A stretch of 64,000 nt of DNA from Saccharibacter sp. 17.LH.SD (GCF_009834805.1 NZ_WVHO01000011.1:186001-250000), one strand, 5' to 3'; counted from the stretch's first letter, positions 7,531-17,310 are shown. Program-made: numbers and translations. Notes: generated from the letters alone by a model not told the origin.

Positions 7531-9957
7531 ATGTTTTACGAAAAAAAATTCACTATCCTTTCAGGCATAGCATTTCTTTCCATATCCTTCCCTCTACACG
7601 CCTTAGCAAAAGGCCCCATCAGACACCGTCCCCATCTCCATCATACATTCCACCCACCATCACATCCACCACACCCGCATGTACATCACTCCCTTAATGC
7701 TCACACAACAGAAAGCCTCAGTGTACATAGCCGACACCCTACCTCTCACGGCGCAACAGAAGTGATAACGCGCGCAACACTCAATCAATTCGTTACAGGA
7801 ACAAACCCTTTACAAGTACTTGCCCTGACGACACCCGGTGCCAATTTTGCGTCTGATGATGCTCTTGGCTTAGATACCGTTGCTAATACACTTTATGTCC
7901 GTGGCTTTAACCAAACCCAACTCGGGATGTCCCTAGACGGCATTCCCCTAGGAGGGCAAGGATTTCACGATTGGAATGGCCTGGGCATCGAGCAAGCTGA
8001 GATACAAGAAAATATCAGCAGCCTGACTATGTCACAGGGTGCTGGAGCTTTGGACATCCCATCGGCTCAAACCCTGGGAGGCGCCTTAACCTTCACATCA
8101 AGCGATCCTAAAAAGAAAACAGGCGGTCAACTGAGCCAGATGTTTGGCAGCTATCATGGTTTCCGTACTTTTGTTCGTGCAGACAGCGGTGAACTCAATC
8201 GCAGCGGTACAAAATTTTACGTAGCTTACGCCCGTACGGCACAAAATCTCTGGAAGGGATATGGCTACCAACAAGAGCAACAAGTAAATGCCAAATTCGT
8301 ACAGCCCATAAACAACGCAGGGAAAATCACGGCTATCTTTGATTATTCCATCATGCCTGAATATAATTATCTGGGCCTTACAAAAAATATGTGGCGACGA
8401 TTAGGGCGCAACACAACATACTTAAAGCCCGATTATGCACGCGCTAAAAACTACGCTTACTATGCCCAAAATGGCGGCGTTCCACCGGAATATGCGGGAA
8501 TTTTAACCAATGATGAAATCAGTGATTTCGCTTACGACGGGACCCAAACACAAGAAAATATCCTAACCGCTCTTACCGGAGACTTCCATATCGCCTCGTG
8601 GCTAGATTCTAAAACAATCGCTTATGCCCATCTTTCAGGGGGGCGTTATAACCAAACAGACCCTAATCTCATCTCCCCCACTAGCGGGGTCGATATGGCT
8701 ATGGAAAGCGGGAAGCCCAACGCACGCCGCATTGGATTTGTACAAAACTTCTCAATCCACGCTCCCTACCATAACGAAATAAAAACAGGAGTTTGGTATG
8801 AGAACGACCATTTTAGCTACCCACTCTATGTCTATGAGGATGGCGTCAACCAACCCCACTCTTCGATCCATTTTCACGGTGGGAATGGAGAAAAATGGTT
8901 CACCGATGCCTTCAATACCAATACATTTCAATTCTATCTTCAAGATACTTACAGAATATTCCGTGGGTTAAGCGTAAATGCAGGATTCCGTTCACTCGTA
9001 CAAACAACACATGGAGGGAATACATTTGACAACACTGCCGGCCTCTCTTCCCAGGGATGGAATACATATTACCTTCATCCTGCCTCTGGCAATTTAACCG
9101 CATCAAACGCATTTTTACCCCATGTTGGATTAGATTATAAATTTCTCCTTCATCATGAATTTTACATTGATATCGCTGAGAACATGCGTGCCTATGACTA
9201 TTCACATCAATTTTCCAGCGGAACTCCATGGACGAAATTAGGGAGCGCTCAAAATTCCGCTCAATCCGTATTTAACGCCAATAAAAATACGCTACGTCCA
9301 GAGCGTACATGGAATTATGTCGTCGGATACCGTTTCAACAGCCACTTCTTTTCAGGAAGTATCGATTATTATCATACAGATTATTACAATCGTTTAGCTG
9401 CCATCACGACTGGCACCACAGGTGCCAATACATATGGTATTTTTTCCAATATTGGTCGTGAAACCATGGATGGTATTGATGTCGCCGGGACCATACGCCC
9501 TCTCCCCGGCCTTGCAATTACCAACAGCTTCAGTTGGAACAACGCAAAATATCAATACTCAAAACTTTTGCACGATAGCTACAGTAACAGAGATGTTAGT
9601 ATAAAAGGAAAATTCCAAGTATATTACCCAAGATTTATGTATAAAGCGAACGTGAACTATACGATCGGTCATGCAAGTTTTAATTTTAATACAACATATA
9701 CAAGTGTTCGCTATATGACTTACACCAATGATAATAAAATTCCTGCTTATTGGAGCTCAAGCCTAACAGCTAGTTACGATTTCGGGAAAATAGGATACGT
9801 ACAAAATTTCAAAACATCATTCGGGATCACAAACCTCTTTAATCAAAACTATATTGGCGGAATTTATGGTGCTGCCTCATTAACAGGAGACGACAACGCA
9901 AATCTTTATGTGGCCGCACCCCGACAATTCTTCGGCACAATAACGGCTCAATTCTAG
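7531..9957 (+). CDS. TonB-dependent outer-membrane receptor with His-rich N-terminus
   Basis: 808 residues. Signal peptide about 1-26, then a striking His/Pro-rich stretch at about 31-60 (for example HPPSHPPHPHVHH), then the plug (FVTGTNPLQVLALTTPGANF, VRGFNQTQLGMSLDGIPLG) and a barrel ending in GTITAQF. It shares motif order and many blocks with the receptor at 2212-4653 (GTNPL, LDGIPLG, GGxLTFTSSDP, PRQFFG), so the two are paralogues. Both lack an STN domain. The His-rich linker could bind metal, or be a flexible periplasmic spacer; that is inference. The ligand is unknown. Confidence 0.92.
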   Translation: MFYEKKFTILSGIAFLSISFPLHALAKGPIRHRPHLHHTFHPPSHPPHPHVHHSLNAHTTESLSVHSRHPTSHGATEVITRATLNQFVTGTNPLQVLALTTPGANFASDDALGLDTVANTLYVRGFNQTQLGMSLDGIPLGGQGFHDWNGLGIEQAEIQENISSLTMSQGAGALDIPSAQTLGGALTFTSSDPKKKTGGQLSQMFGSYHGFRTFVRADSGELNRSGTKFYVAYARTAQNLWKGYGYQQEQQVNAKFVQPINNAGKITAIFDYSIMPEYNYLGLTKNMWRRLGRNTTYLKPDYARAKNYAYYAQNGGVPPEYAGILTNDEISDFAYDGTQTQENILTALTGDFHIASWLDSKTIAYAHLSGGRYNQTDPNLISPTSGVDMAMESGKPNARRIGFVQNFSIHAPYHNEIKTGVWYENDHFSYPLYVYEDGVNQPHSSIHFHGGNGEKWFTDAFNTNTFQFYLQDTYRIFRGLSVNAGFRSLVQTTHGGNTFDNTAGLSSQGWNTYYLHPASGNLTASNAFLPHVGLDYKFLLHHEFYIDIAENMRAYDYSHQFSSGTPWTKLGSAQNSAQSVFNANKNTLRPERTWNYVVGYRFNSHFFSGSIDYYHTDYYNRLAAITTGTTGANTYGIFSNIGRETMDGIDVAGTIRPLPGLAITNSFSWNNAKYQYSKLLHDSYSNRDVSIKGKFQVYYPRFMYKANVNYTIGHASFNFNTTYTSVRYMTYTNDNKIPAYWSSSLTASYDFGKIGYVQNFKTSFGITNLFNQNYIGGIYGAASLTGDDNANLYVAAPRQFFGTITAQF

Positions 9958-10013
9958 ACGTATAAAACTGACATCTATTCTCTCCATTGCGAGATAAACC
10001 CATTCCCCTCTAC

Positions 10014-10049
10014 CCTGATCCTGTCTTGAAAAAGACAGACAGGATCAGG
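10014..10049 (+). promoter_or_regulatory. Strong hairpin in the leader of the glutathione transferase gene
   Basis: CCTGATCCTGTCT (10014-10026) and AGACAGGATCAGG (10037-10049) form a perfect 13-bp stem with a 10-nt loop. It ends 6 bases before the AGAGGAG ribosome site (10056-10062) of the next gene and has no following T run, so it resembles a leader structure more than a terminator of the receptor gene. Confidence 0.5.
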
Positions 10050-10073
10050 AGCTCAAGAGGAGTCCATATCTCC

Positions 10074-10763
10074 ATGATTGATCTTTATTTTTGGCCAACA
10101 CCTAATGGTCACAAAATCACACTTTTCCTCGAAGAAGCTGGCGTGGATTATCGTTTCCACCCCATCAATATCAGCGCGGGTGACCAATTCTCCCCCGATT
10201 TTCTTAAAATTTCCCCCAACAACCGAATTCCAGCCATCGTGGATCATGACCCTCAAGATGGTGGGGAACCCATTAGTATTTTTGAATCTGGCGCTATTCT
10301 ACTCTACCTGGCAGAGAAAACAGGGCTATTCCTCTCCCATGATCTCCGTTTGCGGCAAGCAACACTTGAATGGCTTTTCTGGCAAGTCGGTGGGCTGGGG
10401 CCTATGGCGGGTCAAAACCATCATTTCAATATCTATGCGCCCACCAAAATACCTTATGCTATGGAGCGCTATATCAATGAAACAAACCGCCTCTATGGCG
10501 TCATAAACAATCGACTCAAAGACCATTCTTTCCTTGCTGGAGAGAACTATAGCATCGCTGATATGGCATGTTATCCTTGGGTTACCTATTGGTATGTACA
10601 GCACCAAGACATCCGAGAATTCCCTCATCTCGCCCGATGGTTATGCGCTATTGAACAACGCCCGGCCACACAACGCGCCTATGAAAAAGGCAACAACGTT
10701 TCCTCTCAACCGGCCGTTACCGAAAAAGGTAAAAGTGTTCTCTTCGGTCAAAAAGCTCGTTAA
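10074..10763 (+). CDS. yfcG: YfcG-type glutathione transferase / disulfide reductase
   Basis: 229 residues from ATG at 10074, preceded by AGAGGAG; an earlier in-frame start at 9987 would swallow the hairpin and is rejected. The N-terminal thioredoxin-like domain has PTPNGHKITLFLEEAG and SPNNRIPAIVDHDP, with SGAILLYLAEKTG following. The helical domain has WQVGGLGPMAGQNHHFN and YSIADMACYPW. These blocks match the E. coli YfcG/YghU (Nu-class) transferases closely, which use glutathione to reduce disulfides or peroxides in the cytoplasm. The C-terminal tail beyond about residue 205 is not conserved. It is probably a single-gene transcript. Confidence 0.9.
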   Translation: MIDLYFWPTPNGHKITLFLEEAGVDYRFHPINISAGDQFSPDFLKISPNNRIPAIVDHDPQDGGEPISIFESGAILLYLAEKTGLFLSHDLRLRQATLEWLFWQVGGLGPMAGQNHHFNIYAPTKIPYAMERYINETNRLYGVINNRLKDHSFLAGENYSIADMACYPWVTYWYVQHQDIREFPHLARWLCAIEQRPATQRAYEKGNNVSSQPAVTEKGKSVLFGQKAR

Positions 10764-10783
10764 CCCATTCTCGCTTTTCGTCA

Positions 10784-11665
10784 TCACTGCCAAAGATAAA
10801 CAAACTTGACGTAATACGCATCAGTCTCTGGCGTATTACGTCCCTCAACAGAATGCGAATAACGCGCTGTCAGGGAAATATGCTTATTAAGCGTCCACAT
10901 AGCTCCAACGCCTAAGGCCGCTTCACGACTGTTGGAATCCTTCACAGAATGACCCAATGTATTGTCGTAAAGTCCCCCGACATTTTGCCAGTCAAACGCC
11001 AGAAATGGCTCTAATGAACGCGTTGCTTTCCAGCCAAAACGTAGATTTGTAAAGAAAACATTGCCTGGCTTATACGAATGCTGATTTCTTACATGTTTTG
11101 TTGATGCAACGACAGCTCCCAAGTCACCGTCAAAACTAAAATGTGTCCACTCATAATCGAACATAAAGCTAGAAAGGTTAGACCAATAATTGCTTGATAA
11201 GGTATCACGCGTCCCACGAGGCGTAATCATAAATGTCTGAATACCAAAGGTACTATTCTTTGTCGGTTTTATCCATGCAGCAGGACCAATCGTTGCTCCG
11301 CCCAACCCCCCATAGTTTTTACCATTTGCCAACACATAACTCTCAGACTGAATTACCTCAAAAGCAAACCCTACGTGCGGGATAGCATCGAAACTGCGAA
11401 AATGGACATATTTACTTGATCCAGCCCATGTATGGCTTCCACCATGCCCCCGCCGCGCGCCATGACTATCGTAAACAGAGCCCGCCGCATTTCCATCCCC
11501 ATATTGTACAAACACATTGAAAGGCTTAAAATCTACGGGAAGGTCATACTCATGAGGGCCTATAATCGCTAAGCTAATGTCTGAAGCCTGTGCTGAACAA
11601 AAGAATACACTCCCCGATATCGCTGCCATCATAGTGACCATGAAGAACGATGAAATTCGGGGCAT
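10784..11665 (-). CDS. Outer-membrane beta-barrel protein, SphA/phenol-pathway transporter type
   Basis: 293 residues from ATG at 11665 (GGAG 8 bases upstream); a longer TTG frame to 11704 is unlikely. The signal peptide (about 1-27) ends near CSAQASD. The mature protein has alternating strands, FNVFVQYGDGNAAG, GGLGGATIGPAAWIKP, and a final strand ending YVKFVYLWQ, as expected of a barrel. It recalls the 'MetA-pathway of phenol degradation' outer-membrane family, whose members are thought to pass hydrophobic aromatic compounds, but substrate assignments there are weak. It converges on the glutathione transferase gene. Family call moderate, barrel call good. Confidence 0.65.
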   Translation of the reverse strand: MPRISSFFMVTMMAAISGSVFFCSAQASDISLAIIGPHEYDLPVDFKPFNVFVQYGDGNAAGSVYDSHGARRGHGGSHTWAGSSKYVHFRSFDAIPHVGFAFEVIQSESYVLANGKNYGGLGGATIGPAAWIKPTKNSTFGIQTFMITPRGTRDTLSSNYWSNLSSFMFDYEWTHFSFDGDLGAVVASTKHVRNQHSYKPGNVFFTNLRFGWKATRSLEPFLAFDWQNVGGLYDNTLGHSVKDSNSREAALGVGAMWTLNKHISLTARYSHSVEGRNTPETDAYYVKFVYLWQ

Positions 11666-11861
11666 ACCCAGTACTCCAGCCCGCACCTCCCTTGGGAGGC
11701 ACAACTCCGGAAATCTCCCACCCTGCGATTACACAGCTAAGGGAGATTTTTCCGACCTTACGGCAGAGTATTCTATCCAATAAAAATGCAACGAATAGTC
11801 TATACGCAATCATGATTATGAAATAAATATTTACAATATATAAGTAAAAAACTGGACTTAA

Positions 11862-12761
11862 CTAGTACCCTAATATTTTCTTCGGCTTACGTAATAACAA
11901 AAAAGTGATCACAACAAACAAGAGAAAACAAAGGGCACTCGCCTCTGGGCCATCACTACCTCCCGTTATCCAATAAGGGCCTGTTGTTTCAACACGCAAT
12001 AATGCTCCTGCTGCTGCATGCCCGCTATCATTAACACCAAATAAAGCACTTTGTGTCCAATCCCACGCAGCATGAAATCCTATAGGAAATGCCATGCTGC
12101 CCGTACGCCATAACATCATACAAAACACAAAACCCGCTATCCCTGCTTCCACAGCTCCCCATAATGGGGTCCCACCTGGTAAATGAATGGCTCCAAACAA
12201 AATAGAGGTCACAATAGACGCAACCCAAAAGCCAAACACTCTATTTAACTGATGGTGAAAATAGCCACGGAACATACTCTCCTCCGTCGCACCAACGATA
12301 AGAAAAGTTACGGCATACTCGCACAGATGCACTACCCCCTTCCCGAAGGACGGCGCAGCGATGTGGAAATGATAACCTCCTAAAGCCCAGATGAATCCAA
12401 TAAGAAATGTAGCACAGCCTAGGCCCCAGAGAATGCCGTTAATAACGTGAGTGCACCATCTTTTGTCATAGAGATTCATTTGTCGCACAAAGCGCACTCT
12501 CCATGGGAGACCGTGCAAATCTTGTTTCACTACTCCTGTCAAACAAGCACCAGCCAAAAAAACAGCTAAAAGCTGAGATGTTTCCTCAGGAATTGGCCCT
12601 AATGGTGTCAAAAAAATATGAGGACCATCTCCACGTGTTATGCTGGTAATAAATGGAAAACGCAGTGTGAGCATGACGAATAGCGTACTGAGTACCAACA
12701 CAATTACGATAAAAATAACGCAACACACGCACGCCCACACATAACGCCCCCAAGCACCCAC
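11862..12761 (-). CDS. CPBP-family intramembrane glutamic/metalloprotease
   Basis: 299 residues from GTG at 12761, chosen because GGAGG sits 8 bases upstream; the frame opens at TTG 12791. At least six hydrophobic segments are seen. The three family motifs are in order: EESMFR (Glu160, Glu161, Arg165), the FGAIH block with His193, and HAAWD (His230, Asp234). These residues line the membrane active site in Rce1-like proteins. Bacterial members work in peptide maturation, bacteriocin self-immunity or signalling; no peptide partner is visible here. Flanking genes are an outer-membrane protein and an OprB porin, which give no functional hint. Confidence 0.85.
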   Translation of the reverse strand: MGAWGRYVWACVCCVIFIVIVLVLSTLFVMLTLRFPFITSITRGDGPHIFLTPLGPIPEETSQLLAVFLAGACLTGVVKQDLHGLPWRVRFVRQMNLYDKRWCTHVINGILWGLGCATFLIGFIWALGGYHFHIAAPSFGKGVVHLCEYAVTFLIVGATEESMFRGYFHHQLNRVFGFWVASIVTSILFGAIHLPGGTPLWGAVEAGIAGFVFCMMLWRTGSMAFPIGFHAAWDWTQSALFGVNDSGHAAAGALLRVETTGPYWITGGSDGPEASALCFLLFVVITFLLLRKPKKILGY

Positions 12762-12941
12762 TATATTTTCCTCCGCCCTGTTTCGAAGCAACGTCCTAAA
12801 AGAGTATCTCTACTCTTCTCAAGAAACTTACAGAATAAGACAGTACTATGATGAATATTGACAAAAACCCGCAATGTAAGGAGCTTTTCGCAAACTTCTC
12901 AATGATCCATATCAAAGAGTTAGGCTTTTGCACTATATATT

Positions 12942-12959
12942 ATTAAATTATAATTTAAT
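12942..12959. other. AT-only 18-bp palindrome ahead of the OprB porin
   Basis: ATTAAATTATAATTTAAT is a perfect palindrome about 85 bp before the porin start, in an AT-rich segment of the 283-bp gap between the CPBP gene and the porin. It could be a regulator site or simply the result of A/T bias. I see nothing else in this gap. Confidence 0.25.
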
Positions 12960-13044
12960 TTATTGAATCTGCATTTTTTCTTCCTAAAAATTCCGCTTTT
13001 TCAAATATTTTCTGCTAGGAGGGAAATGTGTCTGGGGGAAGGAT

Positions 13045-14478
13045 ATGCTTAGAAAACTGTACACCGGCCTTATCTGTATCTCTTTGCTCACATTGATCCC
13101 GCTATCCGCTCATGCGCAGGTGCTTGACCGTATCATCGGAAATGAGCCCTATGAACGCGTCGACACCCCCTTACCTCTGCATGATACATTTGTGACGTCT
13201 GTACCGCCTTTCGCGCGTCCTGAAGCTTTATTCCCACACGGGTTTGGAATGACGGACTGGTTGCGCGACCGCGGAATTGCCTTACTCCTTGATAACACAA
13301 ACGAATTCGCTGGAGCCATTACGAAGCCCACCAAAGGTTTCCATTACAAACAAGGCGCCAGTAACGCTGGCCAATATGCTGTATCTCTCAACGTAAATTG
13401 GGAAAAAATTATTGGTCTCCGTGGCTTCTCAACACACAGCATCTTTGTCGGGCGCTATGGCACAACGGCGAACCGTATGTTCGGTGATTGGCTTAATCAT
13501 GCGTCAGAAGATTATGGCGGTGGTGGAAATGTCGTTGTCCACCTTGTTATGGCCTACGGAGAAGAAACACTTTTAGGTGGACGCATCGCTATTGCCGGCG
13601 GGCGCATGTCTGAAATGTCTGACTTCCAGAACAGTCCACTCTTTTGTAACTTCCAGAATGGCAGCATCTGCGGGCGCCCCAAAGCTGCAACCGATAGCGC
13701 CTTTACCAGCGGCTACCCTTCCGCTGTATGGGCTGGTCGTATTCGCGTACGTCCATGGCGACTCATCTATATCCAAAGCGCTATTTATGCAGGGGAAGAA
13801 GGCGTCTACAAAAACATCAATCAACACCGCTCAGGCTTTAAATTTAACGCTAATCATATCACTGGGTTCCGCCTTCCTTTTGAAGTCGGCTTCGAACCTA
13901 CTTTTAACCACAACTATCCTGGCCATATCAAACTTGGCGGTGTCCTTATGACAGCACCTAGCCCAGATAACTATTTTGATCGTGACGGTCGTCCCTACGC
14001 GCTTTACTCCCAAACACCCCGTACTCATCATGATGGCTACGGTGCCTGGCTTATGGCTGATCAGCAGATATCACACCATTATCACGACCCAAAACGCGGC
14101 ATCACCGTGCTAGGTGGGTTTCTTTATAATGACAAACGAATCGCCTTACGTCAGTGGGAAGTATATGGTGCCGTGATTGATCGTGGTATTTTTCGTTCTC
14201 GCCCATATGATACGCTGGGTGTTGCTTTCACCTACGAGCAAATGCCAACACGCCTACAACGTACGGAAGAAATTCTCCTCTCACGCCATCATTCGTTACC
14301 GAACCACGCAACCGGAATCCAACGAAATGCCAGCGTATTAGAAGTCAATTACGCCATTCACGTCATGCGGGGTGTTATTTTTCAACCTTTGATGGAATAT
14401 TATTTCCGTCCTAACGGACAAGGAAATCTTAAAGATGCAGCACTCTTTGGCTTCAAAAGCCATATCGAAATCTTTTGA
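13045..14478 (+). CDS. oprB: OprB-family carbohydrate-selective porin
   Basis: 477 residues. Signal peptide 1-24 ends in LSAHAQ. The mature protein has WLRDRGIALLLDNTNEFAGAI near the start, ISLNVNWEKIIGLRGF-like strand patterns, the FCNFQNGSICGRP loop with a Cys pair, and YAIHVMRGVIFQPLMEYYFRPNG close to the end. These blocks are standard in OprB proteins of acetic acid bacteria, which form sugar-uptake channels in the outer membrane. GGGGGAAGG lies just ahead of ATG. A second, longer OprB is at 27874-29565. The next gene, yfdX-like, follows at about 200 bp. Confidence 0.9.
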   Translation: MLRKLYTGLICISLLTLIPLSAHAQVLDRIIGNEPYERVDTPLPLHDTFVTSVPPFARPEALFPHGFGMTDWLRDRGIALLLDNTNEFAGAITKPTKGFHYKQGASNAGQYAVSLNVNWEKIIGLRGFSTHSIFVGRYGTTANRMFGDWLNHASEDYGGGGNVVVHLVMAYGEETLLGGRIAIAGGRMSEMSDFQNSPLFCNFQNGSICGRPKAATDSAFTSGYPSAVWAGRIRVRPWRLIYIQSAIYAGEEGVYKNINQHRSGFKFNANHITGFRLPFEVGFEPTFNHNYPGHIKLGGVLMTAPSPDNYFDRDGRPYALYSQTPRTHHDGYGAWLMADQQISHHYHDPKRGITVLGGFLYNDKRIALRQWEVYGAVIDRGIFRSRPYDTLGVAFTYEQMPTRLQRTEEILLSRHHSLPNHATGIQRNASVLEVNYAIHVMRGVIFQPLMEYYFRPNGQGNLKDAALFGFKSHIEIF

Positions 14479-14681
14479 CAGACCGTTACCCTATATCTTT
14501 TAGAAATAAGCTTACTGGCAGACTTAAATGTCACATTGAGATTACGTTTTACTCATCCCCCCTCTAGGCTTTAAGAAAAAGACACTCCACAATAGGAGAA
14601 GGTGTATCTCCTGGCTGATGATCCTATTGATCACGGCAAGGTCGATGCTTTCCTCATTTTCCTACAAGAAGGAATTCTCTC

Positions 14682-15470
14682 ATGTATTCTACCTCATCAT
14701 CACTTCGTCTGCTGGCTTCATCCATTTTAATAGGAAGTTTAAGTCTAGCCCCTGCCTTTGCAGCCGATACGGATACCCAACCAGCTGCCCCTGCATCACA
14801 TCACGGAATTCATCCCCTAAAATCCGTAAAAGAGCATTGGGATCGATACAAAGCTCATCAAGCATTCCATCATCTTTCTGAGCATGGCCAGAAAGCATTT
14901 ATGAAAATTCTTGATGCTCAGCAAGTCCTTGCAGCTGGTCAAACCGATGCCGCAATTCCTCTCTTAACGGCTGCAAGCATGCATCTTAGTGAAGCTGTTA
15001 CGGCCAATGAACAGTTCACAGCTGCAGAGACTGCCCTACACCCAGCACCACAACATCCTCTTTCACCTAATCATATTGCACAAGTTTCCCCGACAGATTG
15101 GGTTCCTGTAGGAGCAGAAATCATTGCAAGCGATACGCTCGCACCAGAGAAGAAAGCAGCGGTTGCTACAGCAAACGCCCAGCTTAAAGCTGGACAAACA
15201 CAGCAAGCGGCTCAAACCTTGCAAGTCGTTAGCCAAGATATTGATTTTATCGTTGCCTTGGCCCCACTTTTCCCAACTCAGGGAGCTGTCAATCGCGCTC
15301 TCGTTTTTGCCCAGGGACATAATGCCAAGGGCGCTGCCGCTGCGTTGAATGACGTTATCAATAGCCTCGTTTTCGTCTCTGAAAACGTCATCACCGAGGC
15401 AACAACTTCCGCAATGGGACAACCTGACCAAACGCCATCAGGACAAGCCGCATCACCAAAAAATAAATAA
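14682..15470 (+). CDS. YfdX family periplasmic protein
   Basis: 262 residues with AAGGA ahead of ATG. Signal peptide about 1-28, ending in AFAAD. The rest is Ala-rich and helical with two similar halves: HGQKAFMKILDAQQVLAAGQTDAAIPLL and later AVATANAQLKAGQTQQAAQTL, then FAQGHNAKGAAAALNDVINSLVF. This is the YfdX family pattern; in enterobacteria yfdX lies in an acid-resistance regulon and YfdX has been described as a periplasmic chaperone-like protein. A role in acid stress would suit acetic acid bacteria but is inference. No operon partner is evident. Confidence 0.8.
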   Translation: MYSTSSSLRLLASSILIGSLSLAPAFAADTDTQPAAPASHHGIHPLKSVKEHWDRYKAHQAFHHLSEHGQKAFMKILDAQQVLAAGQTDAAIPLLTAASMHLSEAVTANEQFTAAETALHPAPQHPLSPNHIAQVSPTDWVPVGAEIIASDTLAPEKKAAVATANAQLKAGQTQQAAQTLQVVSQDIDFIVALAPLFPTQGAVNRALVFAQGHNAKGAAAALNDVINSLVFVSENVITEATTSAMGQPDQTPSGQAASPKNK

Positions 15471-15498
15471 GAGGTCACATTAAGGCCTATCACGACAT

Positions 15499-15528
15499 CG
15501 CCCTGGCAAGGAAAACGCTGCCAGGGCG
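15499..15528 (+). terminator. GC-rich hairpin after the YfdX gene
   Basis: CGCCCTGGCA (15499-15508) and TGCCAGGGCG (15519-15528) form a perfect 10-bp stem about 30 bases after the stop codon. There is no clear T tract, so it may terminate imperfectly or only stabilise the 3' end. Confidence 0.5.
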
Positions 15529-15705
15529 AGTAAATGATCTATTAAATACATTCTTTAGATGCTATGAGCACGTCCCACCTTTGTGCACAAATAATGTATA
15601 AATCGGTGGAAAGTAACGGTTTTCCAAGGATTTTTGCCTGTGGAAAACTATGTGAATAATATTGTTACTCCCCTTGACACCGATTCCATAACATAATCCC
15701 ACCTC

Positions 15706-17253
15706 CTAATGGAGCGATTTTTCAGGTAAATCTTCTTTCCAACCTCCCCCTAACACATTGTAGAGACGCGCCAGATTAGTCGCGAGTGTCGCATCGCTTC
15801 CCGTCAAATCAAGCTGGGACGTTTGCAAGTTCGTTTGCGCCTCTAGAACATTCAAATAGGTGCTTAATCCCGAACGATATTGGCTTGTAGCCAGGTCAAG
15901 AGCGCGTTGATTATCAGCGACCGTCTCCTTCAAGCGGATCTGTCGATTTTGCTCGTTATGATAAGCCTGCAAGGCATTATCTACTTCATTCCAAGCTTGA
16001 AGCACCGTCTGACGATAGGAAATCGCAGCTGCTTTCTGTGCCGCTTTCTTCAACTTAAGCTGACCATAAAGACGTCCCCCTTGAAAAATCGGGAGAGAAA
16101 TCGTCGGACCAACATCCCAGGCTCGCGAGCTCCACCCTAAATCACGAAAAGACAAGGATTGGACACCAAAATCAGCCGTTATCGTCACTTTAGGATAAAA
16201 ATCTGCCGTCGCTTGCCCAACTTCTGCAACCGTTTCGCGCAAACGTGCTTCTGCTTCACGAATATCTGGACGACGATGAGCTAACTCAGATGGAATCCCA
16301 ATCGGCACCGTCGGTGGTATGACTGGAACATCCGCAGTCTTTTGCAACTCCGTGTTCAAACTTTGAGGAGGAGCCCCCAAAAGTAAAGCAATTGCATTCA
16401 TTTCTTGGGCAATGCTTTGATCCAAACTTTCTTCCTCAGCTTGTACATCATGCAAACGAGCCCTCACGCTATCAACATCAAGCTCCGTCACCAGACCGCT
16501 ACGATAGCGGCTTGTGGTCAAATCGAGAAGCTGACTCAATGTCGCACGGTTTTGCTCTAAAATACGATAACGCCTTTGGTCACCACGAAGTTGAAGATAG
16601 TCACGCGCCATATCGGCTTGTTGCGCGATCAATACACTGCGCCGCTCTTCCTCGCTCATCTGCATCACAGCTTTTGCCGCTTCATATTGATGGGCAACAC
16701 GTCCCCACAAATCAATCTCATAACGGGCATCAATCTCGTCCTGCCACTGATTAAGGAGCGGAACATGCACATCATCTGAATTTCCGAGCAAATCACCCTT
16801 ATTAGAAGGGATACGCCGCCCAACACGTCTTACAATTTCGCGTAATTGCTCTGTGCTGTGCTGAGATCGTTGATAAGACCCCTGCGCTGAAAGCGTAGGA
16901 AAACGCTCAGCCCCAGCAACCAGCATCTGAGCCCTGCTCTGCGCCAAATTTGCTGTCGACAAAAGAAAACTCAAGTTCTGCGTCGCAATACGTTCTTCTA
17001 ATGACACCAATTCAGGGTCATGGAACTGGCGCCACCATATATCCGATATTGGTGTTTCCGTCACCTTACTGGTGGGAGACTCCTGCCCTTTGCTTTGATT
17101 ATGTGTATCATAATGAGGTGGGGTCCACGCCTGTGGTGCATGATAAACCGGACCAACGCGAATACACCCTCCTACAGTCAAGAAAACTGCGCTATAGAGA
17201 AACCTTCTTAGTAAGGGGCGACTTACTGAAGAAAACAAATGAACGTTTTTCAC
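15706..17253 (-). CDS. NodT/OprM-type outer-membrane efflux lipoprotein
   Basis: 515 residues from GTG at 17253, with AGGAG 7 bases upstream; the frame itself opens further out at 17310. Lipobox VGGC puts the acylated Cys at 30. Two repeated OEP halves follow, with RYRSGLVTELDVDSVRARL and QYRSGLSTYLNVLEAQTNL as the matched helix motifs, and ELAHRRPDIREAEARLRE between. Such trimeric channels carry drugs across the outer membrane for MFS or RND pumps. It is divergent from the TetR gene and near EmrAB, so it probably completes that pump, an inference from the shared operator type and position. Confidence 0.92.
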   Translation of the reverse strand: MKNVHLFSSVSRPLLRRFLYSAVFLTVGGCIRVGPVYHAPQAWTPPHYDTHNQSKGQESPTSKVTETPISDIWWRQFHDPELVSLEERIATQNLSFLLSTANLAQSRAQMLVAGAERFPTLSAQGSYQRSQHSTEQLREIVRRVGRRIPSNKGDLLGNSDDVHVPLLNQWQDEIDARYEIDLWGRVAHQYEAAKAVMQMSEEERRSVLIAQQADMARDYLQLRGDQRRYRILEQNRATLSQLLDLTTSRYRSGLVTELDVDSVRARLHDVQAEEESLDQSIAQEMNAIALLLGAPPQSLNTELQKTADVPVIPPTVPIGIPSELAHRRPDIREAEARLRETVAEVGQATADFYPKVTITADFGVQSLSFRDLGWSSRAWDVGPTISLPIFQGGRLYGQLKLKKAAQKAAAISYRQTVLQAWNEVDNALQAYHNEQNRQIRLKETVADNQRALDLATSQYRSGLSTYLNVLEAQTNLQTSQLDLTGSDATLATNLARLYNVLGGGWKEDLPEKSLH

Positions 17254-17310
17254 AGAGCAGCTCCTGTCATGAACGTAGTAGAAGAACGAAAAATTGTCTG
17301 ACCCTTGCAA

